Positions 1 through 12,049 of a DNA stretch of 64,000 nucleotides are shown one piece after another. The notes under the pieces were generated by a model, which made no database searches, was not told the DNA's origin, and worked only from the letters and a program-made list of their open reading frames with translations. Source of the DNA: Acanthosepion pharaonis (taxonomy: Eukaryota > Mollusca > Cephalopoda > Sepiida > Sepiidae); assembly GCA_903632075.3 (NCBI GenBank), contig CAHIKZ030001813.1, positions 2,997,501-3,061,500 of the forward strand, in the 5' to 3' direction. How positions within the stretch are numbered: position 1 is the first letter of the stretch; every line of letters starts with the position of its first letter. The translations under genes and the position numbers were made by a program.

Positions 1-70
1 TTTATGAATATATAATGATTTAAGTAGTATGCACACACACTCAAATAAATGCACAGACACATACATACAT

Positions 71-512
<442 letters not shown>

Positions 513-879
513 AGTTACAATCAGAAGTCCTGACACATGACCTGAAGTGAAATGCTGACGTCATCATGGCTAGCAATAAAGGAATGTCGATTGTATTATT
601 GAGTTATTTGTACAAGAATCGATCTTTCTCCTTCTGACAATTGTATTCTCAGGATAAAACATTTGTCCAACCATCTCAACAAATCAAGGATATTTTATTA
701 TGCAAACTAAAATTTGATGGAATCGCATTAGCAGATTTTAAGCCTATTTCAGGCATCAAATTTATAAAACATTTAAGCAACTCTTATAATCAGGTCTACA
801 ACATTTAAATATTCTTTTTTCTGTAATTTTTCCTGATTTTCCAGTCTCAAAGAGACTCGAAATTTTTAGTTAGATTCGT
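513..879. other. Unassigned AT-rich stretch
   Basis: I see no coding potential, tandem structure or recognisable element between the (TA)n tract and the RTE remnant. Confidence 0.4.
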
Positions 880-1246
880 GCGCGGAGATGAATTTGGACA
901 TAAGAATCTCTAAGCATCAATTGTAAGAAGACAAAATGTATATTTGCCAGCAGAGTCCAAAATGAAAGATCCAAACTACGAATTGGCGACACCAAAATCA
1001 AAGCAAGTACAAAATTTTAAATATCTAGGAATAATTTTAACAATGGACGGAAAATGCGTCACCGAAATCTGAGAGCAAGTTTAAATAGCGAAAGACGCCT
1101 TTCAAAAGCTCATCAAAGTATTAAGAAACAGGAAAATTTCGTAAGAAACAATGAATTAACCACGAAAAGAGTATAGGAAGATTACTGAACTGTTATGTAA
1201 TATCGATCCTCCTATATGGCAGTGAATGCTGGACAATCTACTCACA
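880..1246 (+). pseudogene. RTE-type LINE reverse transcriptase remnant
   Basis: Broken reading frames give the stretch after the RT catalytic core of RTE/BovB-like LINEs: an 'eLATPKSKQVQNFKYLGIIL' type block near 975-1040, then 'IAKDAFQKLIKVLRNRK' near 1085-1140, then 'LLNCYVISILLYGSECWTI' near 1180-1240. Stops and frameshifts are frequent, so it is dead. It stops abruptly at about 1246, where Penelope-like sequence begins. The same block recurs many times in this window, for example at 12050-12600 and 23767-24290, which supports a dispersed family. The clade assignment rests on resemblance to the BovB C-terminal region. Confidence 0.7.
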
Positions 1247-1248
1247 TA

Positions 1249-1332
1249 GGTTTCTAGATGTTTCGCCGATGTACGCCATTGGGATTGTACAGAATATCCA
1301 ATGATGTATATAGGTGAAACATCTAGAAAACC
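1249..1332. repeat. Short inverted repeat
   Basis: About 19 bp at 1249-1267 (ggtttctagatgtttcgcc) is nearly the reverse complement of 1313-1332, with a 45-bp loop. It sits on the RTE/Penelope junction and overlaps the YIG codons of the next feature. Confidence 0.6.
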
Positions 1333-1545
1333 TAAATATAAAGACTATATGAGAACACCACAGTTATAATGCATAAGAACACTAAACGCATTGGTAGTTC
1401 ACCGTAATACATCTGACCACAACATAAGTTTAATAAATGCCAGTTTGGTCAGGAAAGAAAAGGATTCACTAAGAAGAAAATGCATTGAGAGTGTACAAAC
1501 TCGACAATAAACCTAAGACCAGGCTCGTACACAATTTCACTAATG
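1290..1545 (+). pseudogene. Penelope-like element, GIY-YIG endonuclease remnant
   Basis: Codons at 1307-1318 read Y-I-G-E, the second half of a GIY-YIG nuclease motif (MYIGETSRK). They are followed, across frameshifts, by 'LNALVVHRNTSDHNISL' and 'EKDSLRRKCIES', which are typical of the C-terminal tail of Penelope-like retroelements. That endonuclease nicks target DNA during retrotransposition. The remnant has lost the upstream RT domain. A second copy with the same 'R-CIES' tail lies at 17955-18255. Confidence 0.65.
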
Positions 1546-1554
1546 GATTAATGT

Positions 1555-1745
1555 GACACATTAATTGTAAGTTCAATCCTTAGACCGGACAATGTGTACT
1601 TGGAGTCAGTGGAAACAGGACTAGCCATAAGTGAGTAGTACTAAAAATAAGAATTAGATATCTGTATACGCGGGCTGTGGAGGACAGTCTACTCCGGTAA
1701 ATCAAATAAAGGAGTCAGTTCGGAATTCCTTCTAGGTTACCTCAA
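1555..1745 (+). repeat. Dispersed repeat, copy 1 (partner at 5855-6090)
   Basis: About 180 bp aligns by eye with 5855-6015, sharing 'agtactaaaaataagaa' and a block near 1705-1740 (aaataaagga...cggaattcc). The 'aaataaagg..ca.ttcg.aattcc' portion also resembles the body of the foldback SINE family at 15005, 29940, 47239 and 50335. Probably a diverged SINE relative. Confidence 0.55.
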
Positions 1746-2504
1746 AGCCTTAGTCAAGCTTTTTTTTTTTTACTTTCTAGTTAACTTTTTGGTATGGTTT
1801 CTTATAGACTTCTCAACTTTCTGTATCCTCATACACAATATTACTAGTGTGTGAAAAATGTTTCCTCGGCGAAATGATCACTCTGCCTCAATAAGAAGGC
1901 AGCGGTCAGAGCATAAAATGCAAATATATATCTTGGCAGAAAATAATATTAATTTATTGGAAATACCGGTTGTCCTCTACCAATAGTCTATCAATCGATA
2001 TTGGATTTATGAAAGACAAAAAAAATTAGAAATTTTATTCTAACACATATTGTTGCATTGTCATGACATCCTATGTTGTTCGAAATGGTGTACGGCTAAC
2101 TGCGCTCGCTGCTTTGCTGTGGATCATATCAGCAGATCGTATCGTAAAGATTTCTCGAAGAAAAGACATTTACTCACGAGATGAAAGTTTCCCTTAGAAT
2201 GATAAATGGCACAACACAGTGCGATCTTTATCGGCCAGTTTTATTTTTTCCAACAAGGAAATGTTACCGGTTACTAGTCAGTGACAGGGAGAATACACCG
2301 AGTAACATTCTGATCCCCATCTGATAGCTACTAAGCAAAAAATCTCACGGAAAAATGTCTCAAATGCAGAAATATCGGGTTGTATTTTAATGTATATATG
2401 TTAATGCGCAGGTGTATGTACCACAGAGCAAGTAGAATTTCTAACCTTGAAAATACCAAGAGAAAAATAATTATGACTAAATTTGTCAGTTCAGGATAAA
2501 ATAG
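1746..2504. other. Unassigned stretch
   Basis: Contains a poly-T run at 1761-1770 and no recognised domain, tandem array or terminal repeat. Confidence 0.4.
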
Positions 2505-2690
2505 AGTAAAGACTGTTAAAATACGTCCTAGATATTAAATTCATGCACTTGCTTGATTTTGATATCACCAATTCGTAGCTAGGATCTTGGAACACTCTTG
2601 CTAACAACCAAACATTCTGTCTCCTGATGATTTTTGGTTAGAACTTTCTCTTCCTGCTTTCACTTCCTACTTTGTCTGTAAGTCGGTGAT
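2505..2690 (-). pseudogene. RTE-type LINE fragment
   Basis: Read on the minus strand, this gives a 'KTECLVV-K' block, then 'LRIGDIKIKQVHEFN', then a 'YLGRIL'-like start. It is the same segment as 880-1040 but in the opposite orientation. Only about 60 codons remain, with stops. Confidence 0.6.
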
Positions 2691-2924
2691 TGAATTCTCA
2701 TTGACGCCTGATGCATACATTTAATAAATGAAAAATTACTTTAAATTCAAAATGTAAATATCTGTAAATTTCTGTTAATTGTAATGAATACTTAGTCCTA
2801 CCTTTGAGTTTCAAATAGACGTGCCAGGATATCTTTATCCGAATTACACCTTTTATTAAATCAAACCCTGTGTCCTAGCATACACGCAAGTTATAATATG
2901 GGGTAGTAAAAATTTTAACGAATC

Positions 2925-2943
2925 TCTATCTATAAAAGGCAGG

Positions 2944-3000
<57 letters not shown>

Positions 3001-3689
3001 ACGAATGCACGGCCGCAATTTTCGACGGATTTGCACCAAAATTTACATGCACATGCTCCAAGTTAGCGGGAAATAATGTGGAAATAATCGATTTTTTCAT
3101 GCTTCTGTGGCATTTTTCATGTAGCTTGCGGCCATTTTCTACTGGCCAGAGTGAGAGACAATAGCTGGCTGCCACGAATAGGCAGGAAGATTCTATTGGC
3201 CAGCGTGAGAACCAACAGCTGACTGACACGAATGTTAATTAGCATGCAAAAAAAAAATCGATAGCTGCATTCGTCACAAGTGGGAAAAATTTAAATCTGC
3301 ATGGCACTTTCCTCCAATTGGCTCATTCGCTTGCTTAAACTCAACATTGATTCTGATTCCGCAGAACTGGGTTGGGTGTGAAAAAGTATTTGTTAACATT
3401 CTTTTTTCATTCGGTTTTTCCATTTACGAGCCCTTTTTTAAAGCTGATCGTTTTGTGTTCATTTTGTTTAGTTCTTTTTTTCGTAACAGATTTAATGTTT
3501 AGTATAGAGCTTAGAAAAAATTCGCAGTGTGCGATAGGCAAGAAGTAAGGCATGTAGCAACATCAGAACAGCAAGGAGCACTCCTTTAAACGCAAGGAAG
3601 GGCAAAAAAAAAAGTCAAGTGATAGCGATTGTTGTATGAGTCGTACGATTTTTGAATCAAGCACGGGCAACGCCGGGCCATGCTGCTAG
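2925..3689 (+). mobile_element. Non-autonomous Helitron, copy 1
   Basis: Begins TCTATCTATAAAAG and ends GCTGCTAG followed by T. Just inside the 3' end is a GC-rich segment with a small hairpin (ggcaacgcc). TC at the 5' end, CTRR at the 3' end with a subterminal hairpin, no terminal inverted repeats and no target duplication are the Helitron hallmarks. A second copy of nearly the same length lies at 27569-28331 with the same two ends. No Rep/helicase frame is present, so mobilisation would need an autonomous partner. The interior carries a (TG)n expansion that copy 2 lacks. Confidence 0.75.
2944..2998 (+). repeat. (TG)n microsatellite inside the Helitron
   Basis: About 27 uninterrupted TG units near the Helitron 5' end. 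In copy 2 the same position holds only a few interrupted units, so the expansion followed insertion. Confidence 0.9.
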
Positions 3690-3734
3690 TATTTAATAAA
3701 ATGAGAGAACAAAATAAACATGCCCCAAATGGAT

Positions 3735-4285
3735 TTTTTTAATCATTTCACTCTAAGCAAGGCAATAAAGCCACTAAAATGCAACGGGTTACTGGGTGTT
3801 AGAGAATATGAAAAAAACACTTTAAGGAGGAAAAACAATAAAAGAAGAGAATTTAAGAGGCCAGAAGATAACGATTGATATTGCATTTAAATTTTTGAAA
3901 ATCAAACTTAACTGAAAAGCAAGAAGCCGGAAGATCGTTCCACAATCGCCAAATGCGAGAGAAAAACATTTAGCATAGAACTTAGGGTTACATCTTGCCA
4001 TATCAACTGTAAAATGATGAGAACTTGCCGCCAATCTCGTAATACGTTTTAATTCATAGAGTCTAGGTACCACAGAGGATAGTTCATCGGGACATTTACC
4101 ATGAAAATATTTATAGAGAAGGCATAGAAAACCTACATTACGATGGTGTGAAAGTGACTGAAGCCGAGATGCCAGATCAGGATCAATAACATTGCAGATT
4201 CTTCTTTGGATTTTATCAAGGATCTCTAAATATATAGCAGGAGCACCAGACTATATGTGGCATCAATATTTTAAGCATGGACGAA
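3735..4285 (-). pseudogene. LINE (Jockey/CR1-like) 3' end
   Basis: On the minus strand the frames read 'SGAPAIYLEILDKIQRRICNV', then a 'SFHHRNVGFLCLFYKYFHGKC' type block, then 'VPRLYELKRITRLAASSHHFTVDMARCNPKFYAKCF' near 3950-4073. This is the C-terminal tail of the LINE family whose fuller copy lies at 40590-44788. It ends in 'gaaatgattaaaaaaa' at about 3735-3750. That 3' end recurs at 17405, 20610 and 53440. 5' truncation is what target-primed reverse transcription usually leaves. Confidence 0.75.
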
Positions 4286-4289
4286 TGGT

Positions 4290-5340
4290 AGAAAGAAAGA
4301 ATAATCGTCAGGACCCGTCTATTTCAACCTGTGTAGAAAATGTCTGGTGATAAGAGATATTCGCTGAATTTCCTGTTTATCTAACAAATACGAATGCCAT
4401 ATTATTTAACAATCGCTGTCAAACAGTTACAAAGTGAAATTGATTTTTCTGGGGTTCTGGATTTAGTGTGACTGGCTGTTTTGTAGTTTCTAATAAAAAG
4501 GTTATTTGCAAATAAAACATTGGAATAGAATTATCCCAAAGGAAGGAGATCAAATAAATTCACATTTAAAATTTCTGTAATAACAAATTATAACCAATTT
4601 CTGCTAAATTGATAGTGCAAAGATATGTGAATACCTTTTCAAGAGAAAAGATTTGACACTGCAGAAATTGTAATGGATACCAGGAATATTGGGGAAAGAA
4701 AGGTTGAGTGTTGTAGTTGATTTTTACTAATTGGTTTTCTCGTATTTCTTTTCATTGTATCATTCATATGGAGGTATGTTTTGTGAAGAAGAAAAGGGTC
4801 AAAATAATTATCACTATCTGTCGTCAATGGCAATACAAACCGGTCAGACTGTGGCTAACAGTAAAGCATAATGTGGCCTCAGTATTGCCCACCTGAAATA
4901 CATGCAGGGTACGGACACCAACCCATGCGTGACATGCCACTACAAATACCCCAATATTATGCAAATATTCGTCAGTGCCGCCTCCGTAAGCACTACCAAG
5001 GAGTCCGATCGCCATACAACCAAACGCTTTCTAATTTTAAAAGAACAAAACACACATTATTTATTTTAAATTTTAATTTAAAGATAATCTTAGCATAGTT
5101 GATGGGATACAGACTTGACGAGCATATTAGACGTACAATTATTTCAGCAAGGCATATTCAGGATAAAATTTGTAGTGTATTGATAGATGATAGACCAAAT
5201 ATCTATATTCCCTATTTGACCCATTTCAAAATATGTTTTCCTTTCCGGCAATTAAAACTAATTTATGAAACCCCAATATTTTGCAACATAATCAGTTGAC
5301 AAGAATGTTTTTGTATGCTTTGTTAAATCCAACCATTTTA
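4290..5340. other. Unassigned stretch
   Basis: Small open frames on both strands (for example 4639-4833 minus and 5099-5299 plus) show no motif I recognise. No tandem or inverted structure stands out. Confidence 0.4.
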
Positions 5341-5351
5341 TAAAACAGTAC

Positions 5352-5495
5352 GACGAAGCTTTAAAGAAAATGCAAACAAAAAGGACACTTGTGGAAATTT
5401 CTATGGCACTTAATGACAAAAGAATAGATCTTAGAAAATTTGATACTCATGGGTCAGATTGAAGTCAAGAGGAACAGGGGAAAACAATGATTTTT
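5352..5495 (+). pseudogene. RTE-type LINE 3' fragment, short
   Basis: 'atgcaaacaaaaaggacac' followed by 'agaaaatttgatactcat' and 'gaggaacaggggaaaacaa' matches the terminal block seen at 12280-12440. About 140 bp remain. Confidence 0.5.
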
Positions 5496-5514
5496 TCAAT
5501 CTAAGTTTCAGTGA

Positions 5515-5710
5515 CACAGGTTGTGAGTTCAATGCCTGGCTACAGCAGCGATGAACAAAAACTTGGTGAGCTTAGTTACTAAAGGGAATTAACTGAAACT
5601 GAGACACCCAGAAAAGGCATGGCACGTGGATCTAGAACAATCCACGCCCGTGGACTACATGAAAGGTTCGGTTCGAAATATCAGTTCCTTTAACAGAAAG
5701 GCATTAATAT
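5515..5710 (+). mobile_element. tRNA-derived SINE remnant (foldback family)
   Basis: Starts with a B-box-like segment (gtgagttcaatgcctgg) and continues through 'ggaattaactg' and 'ggcatggcacgtggatct' into 'ggttcggttcgaaatatc'. This is the same order as the SINE bodies at 15005-15500 and 50335-50740. The 3' half is missing. Confidence 0.55.
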
Positions 5711-5854
5711 TAGTTGGTTGAACTATTTGAGAGATTTTAATAAGGAAAATTATGTACGAAGTGTTTATTAAATATGTTTTGAAATTCCCGTAATTGGAAT
5801 TAGTGGATTAAATCCTGAATTCAGTGAATTCAGTGACATTGTAATTGTGAATTT

Positions 5855-6095
5855 AATCCAAGTAATGTGTATTTGGAAACAGGGATAGCAATAACGGAGC
5901 AGTACTAAAAATAAGAACTAGACGAGAAATCCCTAAACATTGGTTTTGGAGCAAAAACAGTCTCTCCATGTAGATTAAATAAAGGATCCAAATCGGAATT
6001 CCCTGTAGGTTACCCAGATTGATGTATACTTGATGAAGGGTGGACGGCGCAATGGTCGAAACGTTGTGATAAAGATGAGGACAATATATTAATTT
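5855..6095 (+). repeat. Dispersed repeat, copy 2, with 'cgaaacgttg' core
   Basis: Copy of 1555-1745 that extends further. After 'cggaattccctgtaggtta' it reads 'ttgatgaagggtggacggc', then 'ggtcgaaacgttgtgata', then 'gatgaggacaata'. The last blocks are shared with the foldback SINE family, which indicates a common 3' domain. Confidence 0.55.
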
Positions 6096-6099
6096 TTGA

Positions 6100-6890
6100 T
6101 AGTGCCACTGGTGCAATTCAGTAATTAAGTGTATGAATTATTCATAGGCAAAATCAGAATTTGATGTCAATCTAGTAGTTTCATCAATAATATAACAAAT
6201 GCGGAAAATTTATCCCCCAGAAAATGTCCAACTTTATTTTATTTCTCGTTGATAAAGGACACAGGCGTCGAAAATTTCGATTATTAATATCTGTTTTCAT
6301 CATGCTTCAATTTGGTCAAAAGACCTACTAATATACAATAAATATTATTAGTTTTATCAATACTATTGTTATTGCTGTTTTTTATCTTTCGAATCTCTTT
6401 CATCGATATGTGTACATGTGTGTATACTAATTCTTTATAAGACAGTATGTATGTATGTATGGAGAGTGAATATACGTATGCGTACGTATGCTGACAAAAA
6501 TACCAAAAAAATGGAAATAGATCTAAGAACACATAGGGGTCATTAAAAGATAAGAATAGAAATATCTGTCTCACCCTTTCTCGGACCAGTCTTAATTGTT
6601 TTATTACCCTTCACGCAGAATTCTTTCACTGCCAGTTCAAGAAAGACATTTGGGTCACTAGCATACAAAAAAGAGAACGTCTAATATCGAGAATATTTAA
6701 CATCAAAAAACATTAAAAAAAAATTAATTCCTTTTAATAATATGTGGAAACATCCACTCTTTGCTTAATGAAGGTAGCGAGACCGGAAACGCGTGAATAA
6801 TTATGGATCCGAATACAGTTTTGTTGTTATTTTATAGTGTTGTTTGTTAACTTTATTATTGATTGCTTTGATATTTCTAGTTTTTTGTTA
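6100..6890. other. Unassigned stretch
   Basis: Includes a short (GTAT)n run near 6446-6462. I see no recognisable element. Confidence 0.4.
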
Positions 6891-6899
6891 TTATTTCAC

Positions 6900-7125
6900 C
6901 AACTTGAAAAAGTAGACCGTCCAGAAGAGTTGTAGCAGATTCTTCTGGGGGCCTTGGTTGAAGCCAATGGCGATTTTATTGCATAAATTTACTCTTTACT
7001 ATTTCAGTATATTTTTGTTTAATTTTGATAAATATATTTAAAATGAGATGTCTGTTTTTTTTTGGGTGGGGGTGCGTATAATTTAGACGACATTTGATCC
7101 ATCGCACCCTGTATATTAGCAAGAT
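6900..7125 (+). pseudogene. mariner transposase C-terminus and 3' end
   Basis: Codons near 6916-6942 read TVQKSCSRF and, after a frameshift, near 6951-6984 read ALVEANGDFIA-stop. This is the mariner transposase C-terminal signature. About 80 bp downstream comes 'gatccatcgcaccctgta' (near 7098-7115), which resembles a mariner terminal repeat. The rest of the element is absent. Confidence 0.6.
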
Positions 7126-8735
7126 AAATTGGTGTTGGCAAGAAATTAAATTGGAGACAGAGGAAAATCGCTTCATGAATATTGTGCTTGAATCATAATT
7201 ATTTCGGAGAGAACGTTTATTGTTTTTTTTTATTTTTAAAAGAAAAGAGTTACACAATTGAAAGAAAACATTACTTTTGTCGAAAAGATTCAATAGATTA
7301 AAAGGTTTAAATAATTTAGGTGCCTTTTGCAAATTTCTGGGTTACTTTTTGACACATTTTCCGCTTTCCATTTATTGAACTGGATATTTGGATTTAAGGA
7401 TGCACATAGTCCTTGAATAAATGTTTCTTGAATAAAAGATTTCTTATATAAAATATTATGTTCCGCCCAAATAGTCTTCCCTTTCTTTTCCATTTATATA
7501 CATATTCAATTTGTATGGATTTAATTTTTAATTATAAGACCAGAATTTGGACATTCTCCTTCGATTTTCCTTATTTCGACTTTTGGTCAATGTCATTCGA
7601 AGAAAATTCCTGGCGCGAACATTTATTTTATTTTACTAACGAAACCTTGAATATTTACATTCAAATTCGAGTTTCCAATGAATTAAAATTTGAACACCAT
7701 TGCCATTTTGTATATAGATTAATTAGTGATTAATTAAGTTTCGATTTTATGAATATTCGACAATTTCGACGTTCATTTGTATAGAAAGTAGAAAATAGCC
7801 ACGTCACCCACTAAAATAGTTAACTATTGGGTTTTTACCGAAAATAAACCTTGGAAAAACATTTTATTTCTGATTTGATTAAAGTTTTCTGTTCCCTACT
7901 AGGATGAACTGATTAGAATTCGACTATCCGCTGATGTTAATTAATGATTTAGTTTAGACGATAACCGACTTTAATGGAAACATTTTTTGATTCAACTTAA
8001 TCAAAGCGTCAACATTTATTCATATAGCGTACTTAAATTAAACTACGCCCAATATCAATCGCTAATTCCTAAAGAATCACAATTTTTCTTCGAATTTACA
8101 TTTGATTTCATTATGGTTTGTGTGTATTTGTATATATATTAAATTTGAAAATGTATACACTACAGTTCAAAAATTTGAAGCAATCCCCAGAATTAGCAGG
8201 TGATGAATTGACAGAGTGACAAAAATGAAAAATAGCGCTTAGAGTCATAGAAAAAAGAATGGAGTTAATTATCAACTTTATACTTTAAGAAACTTTTACA
8301 ACAAATGCCAAAAATTTGTGAATTTAAAAAATGTTGTTTTAAATTCAGTTTACGACTCCAAACCTTTGTGAATTGACGAAATCAATCTTATTTCTTAAAA
8401 ATGCCAATGAATCAGAGTTAAAGTGAGAAAATTCTTGAGGTGAGGTTTTGAAGTTCCAGAGAGTTTGTAATTTGAAGAACTCAACTGAACTGAAATTCCA
8501 TGGAATTTGTAATTTTCGGCCTGAATTTTAATTTCGGCCCAAATCGGTCTTTTGGCCGGAACTGGAATTATAGCCCAAATCAGAATTACAGTAAGGTTTT
8601 GAAGTTCCATGGAATGAGTTTGGGAATTCAAAGTTATTTCTTCAAAATTATTATTGTTGTTTTCTAAGCTGAACCGGAGGTCCTTTTAGTTTGGGACCAG
8701 AAGCCCAATTAGCCCACCGGAGTTATTTACTTCAT
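7126..8735. other. Unassigned AT-rich stretch
   Basis: Low complexity but not tandem. Open frames at 6976-7332 minus and 7458-7733 plus have no motif. Near 8395-8640 the words 'gaattccatgg' and 'aattt..ggcc' recur irregularly. No element assigned. Confidence 0.4.
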
Positions 8736-8739
8736 TTCA

Positions 8740-8895
8740 AATCCTATTTTGACTATATCTCGCCACTACTTCATATCCTTTGTAGTTCTATGCAATGTTT
8801 ACCCCTTTATTCTCCTTTCTTCTGTCATCCATTTACACAAGCTCGTTCAATTATGTCCCTCTCTTTTCCTTCTACATTTTATAGATAAATTTCAG
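8740..8895 (-). pseudogene. RTE-type LINE 3' fragment
   Basis: On the plus strand 'cttcatatcctttgtagttc', 'ctgtcatccatttacacaag' and 'gttcaattatgtccctctc' are the reverse complement of the terminal block of the RTE family (compare 10200-10345). Confidence 0.6.
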
Positions 8896-9555
8896 CTGTT
8901 TTAGTCTTTAGTTTTATTCAGTAGCCTCGATATTTTAACCATTTTGTTTAATGTTCGGATTTCCTTGATTGTAAATGAAAATTTGGAGATTTTACAACAT
9001 ATTTCAGTGAAATTTTCCCTTTTCAAAATCATAGTTTATAATTATAAGTTGGATATATGAAAAAGCAGAACGAAGGATAAAACTGACGCCAGAATGATAT
9101 GGGTTTATGAAGTCACCACATCTAAATGTACAATGTCTTTCATGTAAGGTCGAAAATACTGGTTTAAAAACTATTGTAAGTAAATATTAAAAGTAAAATA
9201 TACCTACTTCTATGTTCAATTGACATCTGATTTGCTAAGATATTTAAATTATTTCAACATATGAAGACCCAAATACCAAAGCAATAAACTACCCACAGAA
9301 ATAAAATACGGTTTTAAATCCAAAAATGGCGATATGATTCTTACAGTGGTTATCACTGAAACTCATTTATTTAGTATATTAAAAAATTCCGTTCCTCAAT
9401 GAAGAAAAAGATACAAACTGAAGTAACTTTTAAAATACATGGTACGATGAATAAATTATCGTCTAAATTATGCAAAAATGAAAATAATACTGATATCTCA
9501 TTTTAACGGATATATTTACCAAAATTACACAAAAATATATTGAAAAACTAAATAG
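8896..9555. other. Unassigned stretch
   Basis: AT-rich, without a recognisable frame or repeat. Confidence 0.4.
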
Positions 9556-9559
9556 TAAA

Positions 9560-10130
9560 TCTATTCAATAAAATCACCACGGCCTCTAAACGACTTCGGA
9601 ATCTGCTACAACTCTTCTGGACGGTCTCCGTGTTAAAGTTGGTGCATGCTGCCATAATCCTTGCCTTCAGTTTATCTTGGTGTTACAAGGAGTTTTGTTG
9701 GTCTGTCGCTAAACTGTGTCCCACGCATAAAAGGAAGTTGCAGTCTGGGGAGTTAGGTGGCCAGATGTAAGGGGTGATTTGGTCGCAGAAATTGTCTGAC
9801 AGCCATGACTGGTTTCTCCTGTTTGTATGACATGGTGGAGAGTCCTGTTGCCAGACATAGAGTCTTTCAGCCGTTACACTCTTGACCCAGGACATCACTA
9901 CCTCCTTAAGACACTTGATGCAGACCTCCGTGTTGAGTTTGAGACCCTGTGGGAAGAAGAATGGCAGCATAACGTCGCCATCACTAATGACCACTGCAGA
10001 CACCTTCGTAATCCCTATTAGACTCATCAAGCTCTTTTCGAAAAGACAAAAAAAAAAAACAATGCACATATGGTCGAAATTAAAAATATATAATGGCGAC
10101 AATTTACCCATCGCATACTGTATGTGCAAT
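9560..10130 (-). pseudogene. mariner transposase, internally deleted
   Basis: The minus frame at 9683-10129 contains 'ISDGDVMLPFFFPQGL', 'CLKEVVMSWVKSV', 'YVWQQDSPPCHTNRR' (second catalytic Asp) and 'IWPPNSPDCN' (third Asp region). It continues in another frame to the 'CSRFRSRLEAVV' C-terminus near 9580-9610. The N-terminal half, including the DNA-binding domain and first Asp, is missing. The frame instead runs straight into a terminal-repeat-like segment near 10093-10130 (gggtaaattgtcgccat on the minus strand). It looks like an internally deleted, non-autonomous copy. Confidence 0.75.
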
Positions 10131-10184
10131 AGAAATAATTTTTATTCGGTTTGCGCATTTCATAAAGAGCTGGAACCAATTACA

Positions 10185-10470
10185 CCTTCTTCTTTATGAC
10201 GTGTCCCTTCAGGACATGTCCTTCTATTACTTCGTATCATTTGTAGCTCTATGCAATGTTTGGCTACTTATTCTCCTTCCAACACCCTCTTTCGTCATCC
10301 ATTTCCACAAGCTTATTCCATTCTGTCCTTCTCTTGGCTTCAGTTTGTCCTGTGAGTGTCAAATTCTCTAAACCCTCTTTCCTGATTATATGTCCCCGAA
10401 ATTTCAACTCTTTTTCTGATCCTCTTTTTTCATTAAGGAAATTAGTAGGGAACACTTGACTCAAGATTTT
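10185..10470 (-). pseudogene. RTE-type LINE 3' fragment
   Basis: The minus frame at 10264-10464 reads 'KELKFRGHIIRKEGLENLTL' then 'TGQTEAKRR', the 'GH-xR-xGLEKL..G.xEGKRxRGRQ' block near the end of BovB/RTE ORFs. The 5' part is missing. Confidence 0.75.
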
Positions 10471-10573
10471 TCTCGGGTGAAAAAACAGTATACAGGTTCA
10501 ATTCCTTTCGGATTCCTTGATCTTTTTAACATAACAGGTATGTCAACTCAAACACCTGTACCCACTAAATATA

Positions 10574-10574
<1 letters not shown>

Positions 10575-10668
<94 letters not shown>
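10575..10668 (+). repeat. (AAT)n then (AT)n compound microsatellite
   Basis: About 14 AAT units at 10578-10620, followed by about 24 AT units. Confidence 0.95.
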
Positions 10669-10670
<2 letters not shown>

Positions 10671-10794
10671 CAGGGTCCAGAAATTTTACTTCTTGGCTCA
10701 ATTAAAAGATACTAATATTTGGTCGTCTGACTGGTTTAAGAAATTTTCCGCATTTTTGTATATATATAACGGTGTACATACATTGTTATCGTTC

Positions 10795-10806
10795 TCTCTC
10801 TCTCTA

Positions 10807-10875
<69 letters not shown>
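10795..10875. repeat. (TC)n-(TA)n-(GA)n palindromic microsatellite
   Basis: 'tctctctctctat', then TA repeats, then 'tagagagagagagaga'. The two flanks are reverse complements, so the whole 80 bp is one perfect hairpin. Confidence 0.9.
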
Positions 10876-11149
10876 TATATGTGTGTATGTATTTGTGTGT
10901 GTCTGTGTAAATTTATTCTTGCTTCTAGGTTAGGCAGAGAAAATGTTCAAACATATTTTACGAACCACCTGTTTTGTCACGTCAAGACCTAAGTGAAAAT
11001 TCTGGAAAATCAGTGCCAATAGCCAAATATTTCTCAGAACTCGCTAAAGCTTTAATCATAACGACCATATTTATGAAGAACTTAGAAAGAAAGAAGAAGA
11101 ACAAAATAAAATCAATCCCATCCTAGAATGGAAGATTTTTTTATATTAT

Positions 11150-11780
11150 ATGCTATGTCTTTTTTATGGCGTAGGTGATCATATCTCTCTAAAACTTCCT
11201 GACTTTTGTTGTTCTAAATTGTTTTTTACCGTTTTAGCATTCGTCTTTCTCCTCGTTATCCATTCACTCAAACAGGTTAAGTAGGTTCATCGCTTTTCTC
11301 CCTGCTTTTTTAGATTTCAATATATCTTGTGATTTCAATATCTCCACGTTTGCTTTCCGCATTATGTATCCTAGAAATATCTTAGAAGTCTCTTTCCGAC
11401 TATAAATCACAGTTTCTTTGTTGTACCTATTTTCCTTAAAACTTTCTCGTTACTCCTGTATTCTGTTCATGGTATTCTCAATATTCGCCTTTATAATGAT
11501 ATCTCTGGCGCTTCAAGTGTCTTCTTTTTCTATGTAGAGACTGCCATATAAAAGATTTTTTTTCTTTGTTGCTAAAGATACTTTCCTGTCATTTAATAAT
11601 TAGCTTAGCTTTTAAAAGACATCTTTAGCTATTCTTATGTACCTACGGATTTGTGCTTAAGACTTTCTGTTGTTACACTATACAGATAGTTAAATTTCTG
11701 TGCCTGCTTAGTTTTGACGTCCCCAATATGTAGTTCACACCTTGGGTTGTTTACTGACAATCATGAGCTTTTTGTAAGAG
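11150..11780 (-). pseudogene. RTE-type LINE fragment
   Basis: This reads backwards through the family's terminal blocks, from 'gcgtaggtgatcatatctct' at about 11171 to the 'gacgtccccaatatgtag' block near 11716-11733, which corresponds to 'LxIGDVKT'. It covers the same interval as 880-1246 plus the 3' end, with many stops. Confidence 0.65.
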
Positions 11781-12049
11781 CTAAATAGTGTGTATTATTC
11801 TGTATTGAAACTGAATAATTTTAAAATGAATTGTTAATATTATTGCATTTAGTTTTTTTTATCTTGTTTTGCATAAAATGATGCAGAACATTGGGTAAGA
11901 GTCGTATATACAAGTTAAAACTTAATATTATCCTTTCTATGTCCCGACTTGTGTTTTTATAATGCATATTATACGATGTTCAGAATGCAGTGGAACTAGA
12001 TAGCACAGAGGCTTGTATTGATTTTATTATCAAATAATTGGAGTATTAA

